Source: Solirubrobacterales bacterium (GTDB taxonomy: Bacteria; Actinomycetota; Thermoleophilia; Solirubrobacterales; 70-9). Taken from it: 47,919 bases of DNA. Below are positions 25,826 to 34,158 of this stretch, in pieces (position 1 is the stretch's first letter; each line of letters opens with the position of its first letter). The stretch covers positions 1 to 47,919 of the forward strand of contig JAGQUU010000079.1 of the NCBI GenBank assembly GCA_020438345.1, written 5' to 3'. The position numbers and the translations under genes were made by a program. The notes below the pieces were generated by a model. It made no database searches. It was not told the DNA's origin and saw only the letters and a list, made by a program, of their open reading frames with translations.

Positions 25826-27372
25826 CAGAAAACAAAGAACAGACAGAAGAGACACTTTTCAGGGATCTCGGGCTGAACCCCGAGATCCAGCAGGCGATCG
25901 ACGAGATCGGCTTCGAGAAGCCGAGCCCGATCCAGGCCGAAGCGATTCCGGAGCTGCTGAACGGCCATGATGTGATCGGCCAGGCTCAGACCGGGACCGG
26001 CAAGACGGCGGCCTTCGGCCTGCCAATGCTGCAGTACCTTGATCCAGGGAACGACGAGGTGCAGGCGGTCGTGCTGACCCCCACCCGTGAGCTCTGTATC
26101 CAGGTCACCCAGGCGCTCCGGTCATATGCGGAGCACCTCGACATTGAGATAGTCGCTGTTTTCGGTGGGGCTCCGATTCGCAGCCAGCAGGCGCAGCTCC
26201 GTTCCGGCGCACATGTGGTCGTAGCGACCGTGGGCCGGATGAAGGACCTGATCTCCCGTCGTTCGCTGGTCCTGACCGCGGCCCGGTTCGTGGTTCTCGA
26301 CGAGGCCGACGAAATGCTTGACCTGGGCTTTCTCGAGGATGTCGAAAAGATCCTCCGGATGTGCCCCAGTGGCCGGCAGACAGCACTTTTCTCGGCCACG
26401 ATGCCTCCGCCCATCAAGCGTCTCGCCGACACCTTCATGTACGACCCGGTGGTCATATCGATCACTCCGAAAACTCTCACCGTGGATGCGATCGAACAGG
26501 CTTTTGTTGAAGTTTCCGGGCGTGAAAAGGTCGAGAAGCTGGTGAAGGTGGTCAAGGCGGAGGATCCCGAGCAGGCGATCCTTTTCTGCCGGACAAAGAT
26601 CGGTGCTTCAAGGCTCGAAAAGGACCTCAAGAATCGTGGACTGGATGTCAAGGCCCTACACGGTGATCTCAGCCAGGGTGTCCGGGACGGTGTGATGCTC
26701 GCCTTCAAGAACCACAGGTGCAAACTTCTGGTTGCCACCGATATCGCTGCCCGCGGACTCGATGTCGATCACGTCACCCATGTCATCAACTACGACATTC
26801 CGAACTCTTCCGAAACCTATGTTCACCGGATTGGCCGCACTGGCCGGGCGGGTCGCACGGGTCGGGCAATCACTTTCGTCACCCCGGATCAGCGCCGGGA
26901 CCTCGAACAGATAAAGGCCGATGTAAAGGCGTCCATCTCGGAGTGGGAAACGCCGGAAGACCGGATCGAACACGCCCGGCCGCCCCGCCGCAAACGCAGG
27001 GGTCAGGAGGCGGCACCGCTTGATGAGCAGCCGACGGTCGCGGTCGAGAAGGTCGGGGAATTCGACGAGGTTGTGGAAGTTCCGCTGGCATCAGATCCTG
27101 ACCAGCAGCAGGAAAGTGTCCCTGAAGTTGCCGACGGGGAGGTCAAGCTTTTCGTGAATCGTGGTGCCCGGTCCGGAATCACCGAGGAAGATCTCAGGTG
27201 GGCTCTCCGGGAAGGCGCAGTTCTCAGCGAGGATCAGGTAGCAGACGTCCGGGTTCTCGACCGATTCTCATTCGTCGAAGTCGATGGTGATATCGCTGAA
27301 CGGACCGTGGAGTTCCTGGACGGAACCAGGCTCAAGGGCTCCGGCATCCGGGTTGAGATCGCTCGCAACTGA
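25822..27372 (+). CDS. deaD: DEAD-box RNA helicase with DbpA-type RNA-binding tail
   Basis: This 516-residue helicase has motif Q (GFEKPSPIQAEAIP), Walker A AQTGTGKT, PTREL, DEAD, SAT, RGLD and HRIGRTGR all in place. After a charged linker (about 375-430, with basic PPRRKRR) comes a beta-alpha-beta RNA-recognition-like domain (about 438-516) of the DbpA/CsdA type. Such proteins unwind structured RNA in ribosome assembly and cold adaptation. Four-base overlap with the upstream oxidoreductase gene fixes the start at 25822. Confidence 0.95.
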   Translation: MTENKEQTEETLFRDLGLNPEIQQAIDEIGFEKPSPIQAEAIPELLNGHDVIGQAQTGTGKTAAFGLPMLQYLDPGNDEVQAVVLTPTRELCIQVTQALRSYAEHLDIEIVAVFGGAPIRSQQAQLRSGAHVVVATVGRMKDLISRRSLVLTAARFVVLDEADEMLDLGFLEDVEKILRMCPSGRQTALFSATMPPPIKRLADTFMYDPVVISITPKTLTVDAIEQAFVEVSGREKVEKLVKVVKAEDPEQAILFCRTKIGASRLEKDLKNRGLDVKALHGDLSQGVRDGVMLAFKNHRCKLLVATDIAARGLDVDHVTHVINYDIPNSSETYVHRIGRTGRAGRTGRAITFVTPDQRRDLEQIKADVKASISEWETPEDRIEHARPPRRKRRGQEAAPLDEQPTVAVEKVGEFDEVVEVPLASDPDQQQESVPEVADGEVKLFVNRGARSGITEEDLRWALREGAVLSEDQVADVRVLDRFSFVEVDGDIAERTVEFLDGTRLKGSGIRVEIARN

Positions 27373-27392
27373 GCCGTGACCATGTTTACCGC

Positions 27393-27437
27393 CTGAATCC
27401 TCTGGTTCATTGCGGTCGCGGCGACCGTCTGATTCAG
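27393..27437. terminator. Cruciform-like bidirectional terminator candidate
   Basis: An outer CTGAATC (27393-27399)/GATTCAG (27431-27437) pair encloses an inner CGGTCG-CGG-CGACCG hairpin (27413-27427). It lies between the convergent helicase and receiver genes. No T-run is present. Confidence 0.45.
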
Positions 27438-27471
27438 AAGGCCAGCGGCCCGGCGAACCGGGGTCCGGCGT

Positions 27472-27819
27472 TCATTCGTGAACCAGGCGGCTGATCGCTA
27501 TCAGGAGCGGCTCGAACTCGATCGGCTTCGCGAAGACGGCGTCGGCCTTCCGCCGCTCATCGGGACGCAGGTCCTGGGCGGTCACGAGTATGACCGGCAG
27601 TTCTCCGTGGCGTTCGCGAATTCGATCCAGGGTTTCCAGGCCGTCGAGGCCCGGCATTGTCACGTCGGCCAGAACCAGATCCGGCAGCCTGGCATCAAGT
27701 TCCTCCAGAGCATCGATTCCGTTCGACACCACGTCAACCTGGTGCCCGGCCATTTCAAGTCGCCTCCTGAGCAACAACGCAATGGCCGGGGAATCCTCAA
27801 TGACGAGAATCCGGTTCAA
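27472..27819 (-). CDS. Stand-alone response-regulator receiver domain
   Basis: This 115-residue CheY-like protein consists only of a receiver domain: acidic pocket IED (8-9), phospho-acceptor Asp52 in LADVTMPG, Thr80 and Lys98 (AKPIEF). There is no output domain. The TTG start at 27819 overlaps the TGA of the histidine kinase gene (TTGA), so expression is coupled and the kinase is the obvious phosphodonor. Output must go through protein contact or a phosphorelay. Confidence 0.9.
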   Translation of the reverse strand: MNRILVIEDSPAIALLLRRRLEMAGHQVDVVSNGIDALEELDARLPDLVLADVTMPGLDGLETLDRIRERHGELPVILVTAQDLRPDERRKADAVFAKPIEFEPLLIAISRLVHE

Positions 27820-28883
27820 ATCGGACCGGGGTCACCCGGTGTCAGTGCTGTCCGGAAAGTGACCGGGAACCAGAGGGTGAAGCGGGTTCCCTCGCCCGGA
27901 GTGGAATCGACGGTGATCTCGCCACGATGCAGCTGGATCAGAAGTTTCGTCACCGAAAGACCGATCCCGGATCCGGTGCGGTCACCTGTGGTCGCCGCTC
28001 CACGCCGGAATGTTTGAAATGCCTCCTCGGGCGGATCGAACGGCAGACCGTCGCCATCATCGCTCACCTCGATCGCCAGCCGGTCCCCGACGATTCCGGC
28101 TTTGACTTTGATCGCGGTGCCGCCAGGGTTGTGGGTGGATGCATTGTTGATCAGATTGGAGATCATCTGGGTTGTGCGAGCTTCATCGGCCTTGATCAAC
28201 GGCAGGTCGTTTTCCACTTCGCAGGTCAAGGTCTGACCTCGCTCCTCGATCGGGCCGCGGAGGGCCGCGACGACGGAATCGAGTGCTTTCCCGGGGCTGA
28301 CATCGCAGATGTTCAACCTCAACTCGCCGAAGCTGTTGCGGCTCAGGTCGAACACATCATCAACAAGCACAGCCAGATGCCGGGCGGTGGTTTCAATCTG
28401 CCTGGTGGCTTCGACCTGCTCGGGGGTCAGGTTGGTGGTGTCCATGTTCAGGATCTCCGAGAATCCGGTCAAGGTGGTAAGCGGCCCTCGGAGCTCGTGG
28501 GATGCGGCCATGGTGAAGGCGGCCCGTCGTGCGTTCATGTCCCCGTTCCAGTCGGTTTTCCAGAACGTCATTGAGTGTTCACCGTGGTCGTTGGTACCGG
28601 GCCAGGCCAACCAGTGGTGTTCGGTACCCCCGGGTTCCGCCGGGAAGGTCGTGATTTCTCCCCGGATCAGCAGGCGGTCGACCATTTCACGATGCGTCAG
28701 ACGTTCCAGCGCCGGTCTCAAGACCACCCCTGGCCTCAGAGAAGGAGCATGGTCGGACACGAACCGGTTTGTCTGGAGAATCACGCCCTCTCTGTTCAGC
28801 GTGATCAGCCCGAGAGGCATCGCGTCGATAGAACGCCGAAGCAAACCCGCGTCGTCCTCCGGTAGCCCGTCCCTGAACTCCAT
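27816..28883 (-). CDS. Soluble PAS-type sensor histidine kinase
   Basis: This 355-residue kinase has no membrane segment. Residues about 12-60 form a PAS-like sensor (SIDAMPLGLITLNREGVILQ), His129 lies in the HisKA motif ASHELRGPL, and the ATPase domain shows N (NLINNAS), G1 (SDDGDGLPF) and G2 (GSGIGLSVTK). A cytosolic cue is implied. The ATG at 28883 is preceded by TAATCT at 6 nt and has no Shine-Dalgarno. It is followed with a 4-bp overlap by a receiver-only partner. Confidence 0.92.
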   Translation of the reverse strand: MEFRDGLPEDDAGLLRRSIDAMPLGLITLNREGVILQTNRFVSDHAPSLRPGVVLRPALERLTHREMVDRLLIRGEITTFPAEPGGTEHHWLAWPGTNDHGEHSMTFWKTDWNGDMNARRAAFTMAASHELRGPLTTLTGFSEILNMDTTNLTPEQVEATRQIETTARHLAVLVDDVFDLSRNSFGELRLNICDVSPGKALDSVVAALRGPIEERGQTLTCEVENDLPLIKADEARTTQMISNLINNASTHNPGGTAIKVKAGIVGDRLAIEVSDDGDGLPFDPPEEAFQTFRRGAATTGDRTGSGIGLSVTKLLIQLHRGEITVDSTPGEGTRFTLWFPVTFRTALTPGDPGPI

Positions 28884-28889
28884 GGAGGG

Positions 28890-28895
28890 AGATTA
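28890..28895 (-). promoter_or_regulatory. Candidate -10 box (TAATCT) for the histidine kinase, leaderless
   Basis: TAATCT ends 6 nt before the ATG at 28883. The intervening CCCTCC cannot serve as a ribosome-binding site. Confidence 0.5.
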
Positions 28896-28967
28896 GAGGT
28901 TGTCCCGAAATGACTCCGGGCCGTGGGAGTCTGGCTGTGGGAGGCGCCATCCGGCAGGCGTCCCTCG

Positions 28968-28973
28968 TAGTCT
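28968..28973 (+). promoter_or_regulatory. Candidate -10 box (TAGTCT) for the phosphotransferase gene, leaderless
   Basis: TAGTCT ends 7 nt before the ATG at 28981, with no ribosome-binding site between. Confidence 0.5.
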
Positions 28974-28980
28974 GTCGATC

Positions 28981-30018
28981 ATGAACTTCCAGACCGATGG
29001 AATCTCGCAAGGTCCGCTGGAGGAATGGTTCCGGGAGCGGGTGATCGATCTCGAGCCACCCCTGGATTACGAGAAGATCCATGGCGGCATGTCGAACCTC
29101 ACCTACCTGGTCACCGACCAGAGCGGGGCACGGTGGGTGCTGAGGCGTCCGCCACTCGGCAAGACACTCGGGTCAGCGCATGACATGGGAAGGGAAGTCA
29201 AGGTCGTGACCGCCCTGGAAGGTACCGGTGTCCCGGTGCCGCCGGTAGTCGGGTATTGCGAGGATCCGGAGGTCACGGGTGCGCCGTTTTACGTCATGGA
29301 GTTCATCGAAGGTCCGGTGATTCGGGGGCCCGAGCAGGCAGCGGCTTTCCCCGGCAAAGAACAGCGAAGCCGTCTCGGTGAAAGCCTTATCGAAACCATG
29401 GCCCGGATCCATTCGGTCGACCTGACCGATGTCGGACTGGCCGACCTCGGCCGGCACGACGGATACGTCCAGCGCCAGCTCAAGCGCTGGTCGGGCCAGT
29501 GGGAGAAATCGAAAACCCGCGACCTTCCCCTGATCGACGAAGTCCACAGTCGTCTGGTCGAGCTGGCCCCGCCGCAGTCGGCCACCACTCTGGTTCACGG
29601 TGACTACCGGCTGGACAACGTGATCTACAGCCCGTCCGGCGAGGTGGCAGCGGTGGTTGACTGGGAGCTCTGCACGATCGGGGATCCACTGGCTGATCTC
29701 GGGCTTCTGATGGTTTACTGGCGTGAATCCGGGGATCAGCCGATTCCGCTGATCACGCCCGCCACGGTCGAGCCGGGGTTTCCGAAACGCGAAGAACTGG
29801 CCGCTCGTTACGCGGAGATCACCGGCCGGGACATCTCGGCGCTCGACTATTTCGTCGCGCTCGGTTTCTGGAAGCTCGCGATTATCGCCGAGGGGGTCCT
29901 GGCCCGCTTTGCCGCGGGTCAGTACGGCGAGGATGTCAGTGAAGTCGTTGAGCGCTCAAAGGCGACGATCGACCTGCTGGTCACCCAGGCCTCACGAGCG
30001 ATCGACCGCTCCGCCTGA
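28981..30018 (+). CDS. APH-family phosphotransferase, ACAD10/11 kinase-like
   Basis: This 345-residue protein has the aminoglycoside-phosphotransferase fold: GGMSNLTYLV nucleotide loop, RRPPLGKTLGSAHDMGRE, catalytic HGDYRLDN (His206-Asn213) and the metal-binding VVDWELCTIGDPLADLG. Relatives include the kinase domain of ACAD10/ACAD11 and LvaA, which phosphorylate 4-hydroxyacyl-CoA, rather than drug-resistance kinases. The start at 28981 is supported by the TAGTCT box 7 nt upstream. It converges on an acyl-CoA dehydrogenase gene with only 2 bp between the stop codons, matching the two domains that are fused in animals. Confidence 0.85.
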   Translation: MNFQTDGISQGPLEEWFRERVIDLEPPLDYEKIHGGMSNLTYLVTDQSGARWVLRRPPLGKTLGSAHDMGREVKVVTALEGTGVPVPPVVGYCEDPEVTGAPFYVMEFIEGPVIRGPEQAAAFPGKEQRSRLGESLIETMARIHSVDLTDVGLADLGRHDGYVQRQLKRWSGQWEKSKTRDLPLIDEVHSRLVELAPPQSATTLVHGDYRLDNVIYSPSGEVAAVVDWELCTIGDPLADLGLLMVYWRESGDQPIPLITPATVEPGFPKREELAARYAEITGRDISALDYFVALGFWKLAIIAEGVLARFAAGQYGEDVSEVVERSKATIDLLVTQASRAIDRSA

Positions 30019-30020
30019 GG

Positions 30021-31250
30021 TCAGGCCGTCTCCGAAGCAGCACGCTTCTTCAGGAAGCGTCCCACTTCCCTTCTCGCAATTACCATTTTGTGGACCTCGT
30101 CCGGGCCGTCGGCGAGCCGGAGGGTACGGCTGTAACGCCACATTGCGGCGAGCGGCGTGTCCTCTGTCATGCCGAGCGCGCCGTGGACCTGGATCGCACG
30201 ATCGAGCACGTCCATGACCATGTTCGCGGCAACCACCTTGATCATTGAAATCTCCTGGCGGGCAGCCCGTTTGCCGATCGTGTCCATCTTCCAGGCGGCG
30301 TTGAGTGAAAGCAGCCTCGCCTGGTCGATCTCCATTCTCGATTTCGCAATGAAATCCTGAACGAACTGCTTGTCGGCCAACGGTCCACCGAAAGCCTCCC
30401 GGTCCGCTGCCCTCAGGCACATCATTTCCAGGGCCCTTTCAGCAGTACCGATCGCCCGCATGCAGTGGTGGATGCGGCCGGGGCCAAGCCGGTCCTGGGC
30501 GATCAGAAAGCCGGCTGCGCGGGTACCGAGCAGGTTCGCTTCGGGCACCCTGCAGTCGCGATAGATGATCTCCGCATGGCCCGGCCCCTTGTCGTGGCCC
30601 ATGACCGGCACCGGCCGGACCAGGTCGAAGCCGGGGCTGTCAACCGGCACGATGATCATCGAGGCATTCGCGTACGGGTTATCGCTTTGCTCGGTGTTCA
30701 CCATCGCGATCGCGAACTCGGCCCCGACCGCACCCGACGTGAACCACTTGTGGCCGTTGACGATCCATTCGTCGCCTTTGAGTTCGGCCCGGGCAGCCAG
30801 ACCGGTCGGATCGGAACCGGCGGTGTCGGGCTCGGTCATCGAGAAACAGCTTCGGATGTCGCCGTTCAGGAGAGGCTCGAGGTACTTCGACTTCTGCTCA
30901 TCGGTGCCGTGCTCAAGGAGGATTTCCATGTTGCCGGTATCCGGAGCGGAGCTGTTGAAGGCCATCGGGGCACAAAGCGGACTGCGTCCCATCTCTTCAC
31001 AGAGAAAGGCGTATTGCCAGTTGTTGAGGCCGGCTCCGTATTCCTCGTCCGGGAGGAAGAGGTTCCAGAGACCCTCCGACCTGGCCTTTTCGCGGATCTC
31101 GACCAGGGCGGCCGGATAGGCGACACCGGGCTTGACTTCGTCATCGAGCGCCTGATGCAGCTCTGCTTCCCGCGGGAAGATGTGCTCGTCCATGAAAGAG
31201 CGGACACGTTCGAGGAGACCTTCAACTTCAGCACCTGCTTCGAAATCCAT
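30021..31250 (-). CDS. Acyl-CoA dehydrogenase, ACAD10/11-like
   Basis: This 409-residue flavoprotein has the ACAD signatures SMTEPDTAGSDPTG (substrate/FAD loop), NGHKWFTSGA, and QVHGALGMTEDTPLA near the C-terminus, ending in DGPDEVHKMVIAR. That last motif and an HHCMRAIG helix are typical of the ACAD10/11-FadE branch, where the usual catalytic glutamate position differs. It is expected to act on an acyl-CoA in fatty- or hydroxy-acid breakdown. The ATG at 31250 has TAGCGT 7 nt upstream. The neighbouring APH-like kinase on the other strand is the probable partner. Confidence 0.92.
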   Translation of the reverse strand: MDFEAGAEVEGLLERVRSFMDEHIFPREAELHQALDDEVKPGVAYPAALVEIREKARSEGLWNLFLPDEEYGAGLNNWQYAFLCEEMGRSPLCAPMAFNSSAPDTGNMEILLEHGTDEQKSKYLEPLLNGDIRSCFSMTEPDTAGSDPTGLAARAELKGDEWIVNGHKWFTSGAVGAEFAIAMVNTEQSDNPYANASMIIVPVDSPGFDLVRPVPVMGHDKGPGHAEIIYRDCRVPEANLLGTRAAGFLIAQDRLGPGRIHHCMRAIGTAERALEMMCLRAADREAFGGPLADKQFVQDFIAKSRMEIDQARLLSLNAAWKMDTIGKRAARQEISMIKVVAANMVMDVLDRAIQVHGALGMTEDTPLAAMWRYSRTLRLADGPDEVHKMVIARREVGRFLKKRAASETA

Positions 31251-31257
31251 GGGTCGG

Positions 31258-31263
31258 ACGCTA
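31258..31263 (-). promoter_or_regulatory. Candidate -10 box (TAGCGT) for the acyl-CoA dehydrogenase, leaderless
   Basis: TAGCGT ends 7 nt before the ATG at 31250. Confidence 0.45.
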
Positions 31264-31339
31264 CTACCCGGAGAAGTGTTGCAGCAGGTGAAGGTCGGCC
31301 CGAGAGGCGGAGCCCGGTCTTGCCGGCGGGCCTCCGGAC

Positions 31340-32068
31340 TCAGACCCGGTGGTAACGGGCGAAAAGGTCGCCTTCGGATTCGTTCAGCGTTTCAAGCTCG
31401 AAATTGACATGGCCAGGCAGGTTTGCCTCGAGAATCCGGGGGGCGTCTCCCCCGGTCGCCACGGGGGTGGTGGTCAGGAACAGATCGTCGACCAGATCAC
31501 CAGCCAGTAACTGGCCGAAGAGACTAGGCCCTCCCTCACAGAGCAGGCAGCGAACCCCTTCCTCTTGACGCAGTCTCTTCATGACTTCGCGCAGGTCGAG
31601 CAGGCCGTCGATTTCGACCAGATCAACCGGAGTCAAGGTTTCAGGCATCGAATTCTTGTGGGTGAAGATCATCACCCGGCCGTGGCCGCTGGTGAAGAGC
31701 GGAGCATCGAACGGCAAGTCAAGGTTACCGCTGACGATCACGGCGAGAGCATCGGCTTCCAGTCCGTTCTGCTTCCGACGTTCCCGGTGCTGCGGCCGGG
31801 AGGAAATCCGGCCGTAGCGCTCCGACCGCATCGTGCCACCTCCGATCATGACCGCGTCGAAACGACTCCTCAGGCCAAGCAGGTGAGCTGTGTCGGCCTC
31901 CGAGCCGAGACTCTTCGAGCTGCCGTCAATCGCCGCCCTTCCGTCGATTGTGGAGATCATGTTCACCGCCACCCACGGTCGGTCGTCGTGGGCCCTCTCC
32001 CAGGGGCGGTACCTGTCAAGTTCGGAGTCGAGGTCGGTCGGACCAGGGTCGGGGATCAGGCGGCGCAT
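31340..32068 (-). CDS. RibD C-terminal-type pyrimidine/dihydrofolate reductase family protein
   Basis: This 242-residue protein matches the reductase half of RibD: VAVNMISTIDGRAA, DAVMIGGGTMRSERYG, and CEGGPSLFGQLL with the phosphate/NADPH-binding loop. It lacks the deaminase domain. In riboflavin synthesis this fold reduces the ribosylamino-pyrimidine to its ribitylamino form; stand-alone copies in actinobacteria may have other pteridine or antifolate-related roles. No other riboflavin gene is nearby, so the pathway role is uncertain. The start is supported by TAACCT 6 nt upstream. Confidence 0.82.
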   Translation of the reverse strand: MRRLIPDPGPTDLDSELDRYRPWERAHDDRPWVAVNMISTIDGRAAIDGSSKSLGSEADTAHLLGLRSRFDAVMIGGGTMRSERYGRISSRPQHRERRKQNGLEADALAVIVSGNLDLPFDAPLFTSGHGRVMIFTHKNSMPETLTPVDLVEIDGLLDLREVMKRLRQEEGVRCLLCEGGPSLFGQLLAGDLVDDLFLTTTPVATGGDAPRILEANLPGHVNFELETLNESEGDLFARYHRV

Positions 32069-32074
32069 TCCCTC

Positions 32075-32080
32075 AGGTTA
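32075..32080 (-). promoter_or_regulatory. Candidate -10 box (TAACCT) for the RibD-like gene, leaderless
   Basis: TAACCT ends 6 nt before the ATG at 32068; the spacer GAGGGA is too close to the start to act as a normal ribosome-binding site. Confidence 0.4.
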
Positions 32081-32122
32081 CCCCCGGACCGGAACGTCAA
32101 CGGGAGGTCCGGACGGGTCCGG

Positions 32123-33115
32123 TCAGGAGTAGTCGTGCCAGCCTTCGAAATCCCGGCCGGACCATTCCTTCAACCCGGCCACATCCTCACGGAAGTGACC
32201 TTTCAGGGTTTCCATCAGATCATCCGGAATCTCCGGTTTGGGGGCCGGGGGCTTGTCCGGGTCATGGACAACCTTTTCGACCATCCAGCGCATCGACTCG
32301 GGTAGCCGGTCGAAGTTCCGGTCAAATGCCCGGAAGCCGGGAAGTTTGATCAGCTTCTCCATGAACTGGTACTTGTCGTCATGTTTGGCCGAGGATTTCT
32401 CCCACTGGCGGTCCCACTGCTCGGAAGTGAAGTTCTCGTCAACGCCAAGGAAAGTGAAGGCCTGCCGCATGGTCGCGTCCCGTTCGCGCCCGAGATCCTC
32501 CTGGGTGATGATTTCGATCTGGTCGCGGTCGAAATACTCGAGGTAGGGCTGAAGCTGCATCCAGTACTGGGAACGCTGGATGTACGCAGAGTCAGCCTGC
32601 TCGAGGGTCGGGGCGAACTCGCGGGTCTCGTAGCCGGCACCGGTCGCGTGGACCCAGTGGGAAAGGATCCGCTTGATTGGATCGCGGACCATGTAGATCA
32701 ACTTCACATCGGGGACATGCTTGCTGATCCGTTCGGCAACCCCGTTGAAACGAGGGCGGTTCGTGTAGTGGGGGGAGGACTCGCCGTTGATCTTCACCGA
32801 GCTGTCAAAGCGGTTCTCGTACCAGTCGAAACCGAGATCCCAGTTCTGTTCGGCGGCAAAGAAGTTGAGTTCCTTCGGCTTCGACATGTGGATTTCGGGG
32901 TGAAGGCCCAGGTAGTGATGAATCGAGGTCGTTCCACACTTGAGGCCACCGATGATGATCATGTTCGGCAAGGTGGCCGTCTTGCTCTTCCGGCGTGGGA
33001 GCCGGCGGTTGCGATCCGCCGTGAATCGCTCGCGTGCGCGCGAGCACATGGCGTCGTCAGCCGGGTCGTAGGTGGCCTCGGGGGCGGTCACGTTTGTATC
33101 GGGTGTTTTTGACAC
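32123..33115 (-). CDS. Sulfotransferase
   Basis: This 330-residue enzyme carries the PAPS 5'-phosphosulfate loop IIGGLKCGTTSIHHYL (about 52-67) and the 3'-phosphate motif VRDPIKRILSHW. The family transfers sulfate from PAPS to a carbohydrate or lipid hydroxyl; the substrate is unknown. A basic N-terminal stretch (RRLPRRKSK) precedes the fold. I place the start at the GTG at 33115, which has TACACT 8 nt upstream. The frame stays open further but would then run through the promoter and into the divergent gene. It is divergent from the DUF2804 gene. Confidence 0.88.
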   Translation of the reverse strand: MSKTPDTNVTAPEATYDPADDAMCSRARERFTADRNRRLPRRKSKTATLPNMIIIGGLKCGTTSIHHYLGLHPEIHMSKPKELNFFAAEQNWDLGFDWYENRFDSSVKINGESSPHYTNRPRFNGVAERISKHVPDVKLIYMVRDPIKRILSHWVHATGAGYETREFAPTLEQADSAYIQRSQYWMQLQPYLEYFDRDQIEIITQEDLGRERDATMRQAFTFLGVDENFTSEQWDRQWEKSSAKHDDKYQFMEKLIKLPGFRAFDRNFDRLPESMRWMVEKVVHDPDKPPAPKPEIPDDLMETLKGHFREDVAGLKEWSGRDFEGWHDYS

Positions 33116-33122
33116 GGCCGAG

Positions 33123-33128
33123 TAGTGT
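33123..33128 (+). promoter_or_regulatory. Candidate -10 box (TAGTGT) for the DUF2804 gene, leaderless
   Basis: TAGTGT ends 8 nt before the ATG at 33137. It overlaps by five bases the -10 box of the divergent sulfotransferase gene. Confidence 0.5.
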
Positions 33129-33129
33129 A
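33124..33129 (-). promoter_or_regulatory. Candidate -10 box (TACACT) for the sulfotransferase, leaderless
   Basis: TACACT on the - strand ends 8 nt before the GTG at 33115, offset by one base from the opposing TAGTGT box. Confidence 0.5.
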
Positions 33130-33136
33130 ACCGGGA

Positions 33137-34045
33137 ATGACCGATCCGATCCTTGCCGCGTCTCTTGCGGCCTCTCCTCCGGAAGTTGGCATTCGGAAGC
33201 TCCCGTGGCGCGGACCCTCCGGCGAACGGCCGGACCTGCCGATCCCCCCGGCCCGTCAGCCGCTGTTCCACAAGGGGCTCATGCGCAAACGCTGGCGATA
33301 CGTCGGCTTGTACGGAGATGAAGTGATGCTGTGCGCGGGCGTGGTCCGGATCGGAATCTTCAACCACACGTTCTGGTCAGTCTGGGACCGCAACGCGGCT
33401 GGAGGGGAAGGCCGGGTCTTCGAGCACACCCACCTGCGCCCTGGCCGCCCGGAGGTGATCCTCGACGGACCGCGGGTCCAGGTCAGGAGCGCCGAAGTCG
33501 AGGCGGATCTTCGTTTTGGCGAGATTGAACCGATCGAAGTGGTCAGTCCGAACGGCCGTGGCTGGGGATGGACCCGCAAACGGGCCGGTGTGCCGGTCAA
33601 CGGCCGGATTACAGCGGGCGATCGTTCCTTCAACGTGAGTGGATTCGGGGTCGACGACGAATCGGCCGGGTATCACGCCCGCAAAGTGAGCTGGTTCTGG
33701 TCGGCGGGAATAGGAGTGGCTACAGATGGCCGGGCCCTGGGCTGGAATCTGACCGAGGGGATAAACGATGCGCCGACTTGCAGCGAACGGGCGGTCTGGG
33801 TGGATGGTGTTCCCCGCGAACCGGCTCCGGTCCGGTTTGACGGACTCGAGGCAGTGAGCTTTTCTGATGATGCCGAGCCAGGGCTCCGGTTTCATTTCAG
33901 CGGTGCTGAACGCCGGCGCAATGACAACTTCGGGTTGATCCGGTCTGACTATGTGCACCATTTCGGTGAGTTCAGGGGTCGGCTCGACGGCATCGAACTG
34001 GCCTCCGCCGCCGGCGTGATGGAAGAACACAAGGTCACCTGGTGA
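33137..34045 (+). CDS. DUF2804 domain protein
   Basis: This 302-residue protein matches the DUF2804 pattern as I recall it: repeated beta strands, SYHARKVSWFWSAG-like core, then GWNLTEGINDAPTCSER and VWVDG. The fold is thought to be lipocalin-like and its function is not established. There is no signal peptide or membrane segment. Only 21 bp separate its ATG from the start codon of the divergent sulfotransferase gene, and both -10 boxes sit inside that gap. Confidence 0.8.
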   Translation: MTDPILAASLAASPPEVGIRKLPWRGPSGERPDLPIPPARQPLFHKGLMRKRWRYVGLYGDEVMLCAGVVRIGIFNHTFWSVWDRNAAGGEGRVFEHTHLRPGRPEVILDGPRVQVRSAEVEADLRFGEIEPIEVVSPNGRGWGWTRKRAGVPVNGRITAGDRSFNVSGFGVDDESAGYHARKVSWFWSAGIGVATDGRALGWNLTEGINDAPTCSERAVWVDGVPREPAPVRFDGLEAVSFSDDAEPGLRFHFSGAERRRNDNFGLIRSDYVHHFGEFRGRLDGIELASAAGVMEEHKVTW

Positions 34046-34142
34046 GGGCGTCAAGAACATCCGCCTCAAAGACGTGGACCAATTCAGGGCTCTGGCTTGG
34101 GATGGGCAGGGCTCTGGCATGGGGTGGAACCGGCCCCGGGAG

Positions 34143-34158
34143 GAACCTGCCCAGGTTC
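34143..34158. terminator. Short hairpin between convergent genes
   Basis: GAACCT (34143-34148) and AGGTTC (34153-34158) form a 6-bp stem with a 4-nt loop touching the stop codon of the - strand gene. The rest of the 112-bp gap has two copies of CAGGGCTCTGGC and nothing else I recognise. Confidence 0.35.

Noticed and set aside
28981-30018. Aminoglycoside-resistance phosphotransferase
   Set aside because: The fold is shared, but the motifs and the adjacent acyl-CoA dehydrogenase fit the ACAD10/11 and LvaA kinase branch better.
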